Of a stretch of DNA of 64,000 bases, positions 62,479 to 64,000 are shown piece by piece. Numbering within the stretch: the first letter of the stretch is position 1; every line of letters starts with the position of its first letter. A program made the translations under genes and the position numbers. Origin of the DNA: Mycolicibacterium diernhoferi (GTDB lineage: Bacteria > Actinomycetota > Actinomycetes > Mycobacteriales > Mycobacteriaceae); contig NZ_CP080332.1 in NCBI RefSeq assembly GCF_019456655.1, positions 5,766,001 through 5,830,000 on the forward strand, in the 5' to 3' direction. The notes under the pieces are model-generated. The model was not told the origin of the DNA. It made no database searches and was given only the letters and a program-made list of their open reading frames with translations.

Positions 62479-63927
62479 ATGTCGGACACACCAGATAGCC
62501 ACGAACCGTTTCTGCACGAGGCCGGGACCTCGCAGAAACCGGTATCTCGTTGGCGCCGGGCACTGTCCTTGAGCCACCCGCTGAGCCCCACCCGCCGCGC
62601 GCTGTTGCTGACCGCGCTGGGCGGGCTGATGATCGCCGGTGTCATCACGGTGCTGCCCGACACCGCCGTCGGCGGTCGGCTGGCCGGGCTGAACTCCGGA
62701 ACGAGCGCGCTGGGCGTGCGCACCAACAGCACCTTCGACAAGGCCAAGAGCGGCGACTGCCTGAACTGGCCGGATCGCACCCCCGACGCCGCCCAGATCG
62801 TCGACTGCACCACCGAGCACCGCTTCGAGGTCGCCGAATCCATCGACATGCGGACGTTCCCGGGGACCGAGTACGGCCCCGACGCCGCCCCGCCGTCGCC
62901 GGCGCGGATCCAGCAGATCAGCCAGGAGCAGTGCCAGAGCGCGGTGCAGCGCTACCTGGGCGACCGCTATGACCCCAACGGCCGGTTCAGCGTCAGTCTG
63001 CTGTGGTCCGGGGAGAAGACCTGGCGCCAAGCCGGGGAACGCCGGATGCTGTGCGGTCTGCAACTGCCGGGCGCCAACAATCAGCAGCAGGCGTTCCAGG
63101 GCAAGGTCGCCGATATCGACCAGTCCAAGGTCTGGCCGGCCGGCACCTGTCTGGGCATCGACCCGGCCACCAACCAGCCCACCGATATCCCGGTGGACTG
63201 CGCGGGCCCGCACTCCCTCGAGGTCACCGGCTCGGTCAACCTCGCGGAGAGGTTCCCGCAGGGCCTCCCCTCGGAGGCCGAGCAGGACACCTTCGTGAAG
63301 GAGAACTGCTCGCGGGTCACCGACGCCTACCTGGCTCCGCTGGAGCTTCGGACCACCACGCTCACCCTGGTGTACAGCACGATCGCCTTGCCGAGCTGGT
63401 CGGCGGGCAGCCACCAGGTGTCCTGCAGCATCGGCGCCACCCTCGGCAACGGCGGCTGGTCGACCCTACTGAACAGCGCCAAGGGACCGTTGATGATCAA
63501 CGGGCGCCCGCCGGTGCCCCCGCCGGACATCCCCGATGAGCGGCTGAACATCCCGGCCATCCCACTGCCGCCGGTCGACACCTCGTCGCAGATCACCTAC
63601 GGCCAGTCCGACAGCGGCTCCGGCAGCAGCAACAGTGGCGGCGGCGCCGGCAGCAGCAGCGGCAGCCAGCAGAGCTCGTCCAATGAGCACCTGCCCGGGC
63701 AGACCGGCCAGGCCCCGGCGTCGCAGACCCCGGCCGCCGAGGAGCCCACCGGCGGCAACACCTTCCTGAACGGTCCGCCCCCTCCCCCGCCGCCACCGCC
63801 GGCCGGCGCGCCCATGGAGGGTGTGCCCCCGGGTGTCCCGCCGCCGCCGGGCGTCGCCCCGCCGCTCGATCCTGCGGTGCCGCCCGGGCCCGCACCGGTC
63901 GAGCCCGTACCGCCGCCGCTCCCGTAG
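62479..63927 (+). CDS. Septum-formation family membrane protein (Rv3835-like)
   Basis: A 482-residue protein with a short cytoplasmic N-terminus, one membrane helix (about residues 35-58) and a large outside region. Two repeated cysteine-containing domains follow: [11 protein letters not shown] with CTTEHRFEV, and GTCLGIDP with [10 protein letters not shown], each the conserved start of a septum-formation-type domain. The last 100 residues are low complexity, rich in Ser/Gly/Gln and then polyproline ([11 protein letters not shown]), suited to spanning the wall. ATG 62479 has GGGAGG 4 bases upstream. Role in division is by family name only. Confidence 0.82.
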   Translation: MSDTPDSHEPFLHEAGTSQKPVSRWRRALSLSHPLSPTRRALLLTALGGLMIAGVITVLPDTAVGGRLAGLNSGTSALGVRTNSTFDKAKSGDCLNWPDRTPDAAQIVDCTTEHRFEVAESIDMRTFPGTEYGPDAAPPSPARIQQISQEQCQSAVQRYLGDRYDPNGRFSVSLLWSGEKTWRQAGERRMLCGLQLPGANNQQQAFQGKVADIDQSKVWPAGTCLGIDPATNQPTDIPVDCAGPHSLEVTGSVNLAERFPQGLPSEAEQDTFVKENCSRVTDAYLAPLELRTTTLTLVYSTIALPSWSAGSHQVSCSIGATLGNGGWSTLLNSAKGPLMINGRPPVPPPDIPDERLNIPAIPLPPVDTSSQITYGQSDSGSGSSNSGGGAGSSSGSQQSSSNEHLPGQTGQAPASQTPAAEEPTGGNTFLNGPPPPPPPPPAGAPMEGVPPGVPPPPGVAPPLDPAVPPGPAPVEPVPPPLP

Positions 63928-63931
63928 TCGC

Positions 63932-64000
63932 GTGCCGGTTTCGCTGAGTGCGCAGCGGTTCGACGAACTCGTCTCCGACGCGCTAGATCTGATCCCGCCC
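63932..64000 (+). CDS. Start of a metallopeptidase-family gene (Rv3836-like, partial)
   Basis: Twenty-three codons from GTG 63932 to the window end. The segment FDELVSDALDLIPP matches the N-terminal helix of the small zincin-like metallopeptidase family that follows Rv3835 in M. tuberculosis. The metal site lies beyond the window. It follows the septum-type gene by 4 bases. Confidence 0.6.
   Translation, partial: MPVSLSAQRFDELVSDALDLIPP

Overview
The window is a high-GC actinobacterial chromosome segment that I assign to Mycobacterium sensu lato, most likely a rapidly growing environmental species (Mycolicibacterium type). It carries almost the whole cell-wall core biosynthesis region known in M. 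tuberculosis as Rv3789-Rv3836, in the same order: GtrA-like protein, dprE1, dprE2, aftA, embC, embA, embB, accD4, pks13, fadD32, an Rv3802c-type lipase, antigen-85 genes, aftB, the decaprenyl-phosphate phosphoribosyltransferase, a PAP2 phosphatase, glfT2, glf, erp, a peptidoglycan-recognition protein, a HAD phosphatase, a PlsC-type acyltransferase, the MBL-Rieske protein and serS. All names come from reading the translated sequence and from family knowledge; no database search was run.

Layout. 1-10,000 is an accessory left flank. It holds the tail of a probable ABC-2 permease, an alpha/beta hydrolase, a 13E12-type DUF222/HNH protein, a Mn-exporter-like UPF0016 gene behind a yybP-ykoY manganese riboswitch, a three-gene ferric-iron ABC transporter, an AhpD-like protein divergent from a MocR/GabR regulator, and an HD-domain protein. 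10,031-27,226 (+ strand) makes and polymerises arabinan: DprE1/DprE2 make decaprenyl-phospho-arabinose, AftA primes the galactan, and EmbC/A/B extend the arabinan. This block is interrupted between embC and embA by two genes foreign to the pathway: a Tat-exported cholesterol-oxidase-like GMC flavoprotein (- strand) and an AlkB-type membrane alkane hydroxylase (+ strand).

27,448-49,100 (- strand) makes and attaches mycolic acids and builds galactan. AccD4, Pks13 and FadD32 perform the mycolic condensation. Three antigen-85-family genes stand in tandem. AftB, the phosphoribosyltransferase, the PAP2 phosphatase, GlfT2 and Glf form a tightly packed series of genes with several start/stop overlaps. 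From 49,368 on there are the repetitive surface protein Erp, a peptidoglycan-recognition amidase-like protein, housekeeping and unknown genes, a large BTAD/AAA regulator, serS, a septum-formation-type membrane protein, and the first codons of a metallopeptidase-family gene.

Main points for a second look: (1) DprE1 has alanine where M. tuberculosis has Cys387, the covalent target of benzothiazinones, which predicts natural resistance; (2) the oxidase/hydroxylase pair inserted in the emb locus; (3) the manganese riboswitch, which also relocates the start of its gene; (4) a perfect 24-bp palindrome before the iron transporter; (5) an MPT51/FbpD homologue that keeps the serine and histidine lost in the M. 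tuberculosis protein; (6) an orphan N-terminal fragment of a metallo-beta-lactamase-fold protein after embB. No tRNA, rRNA, CRISPR array, insertion sequence or integrase was recognised.
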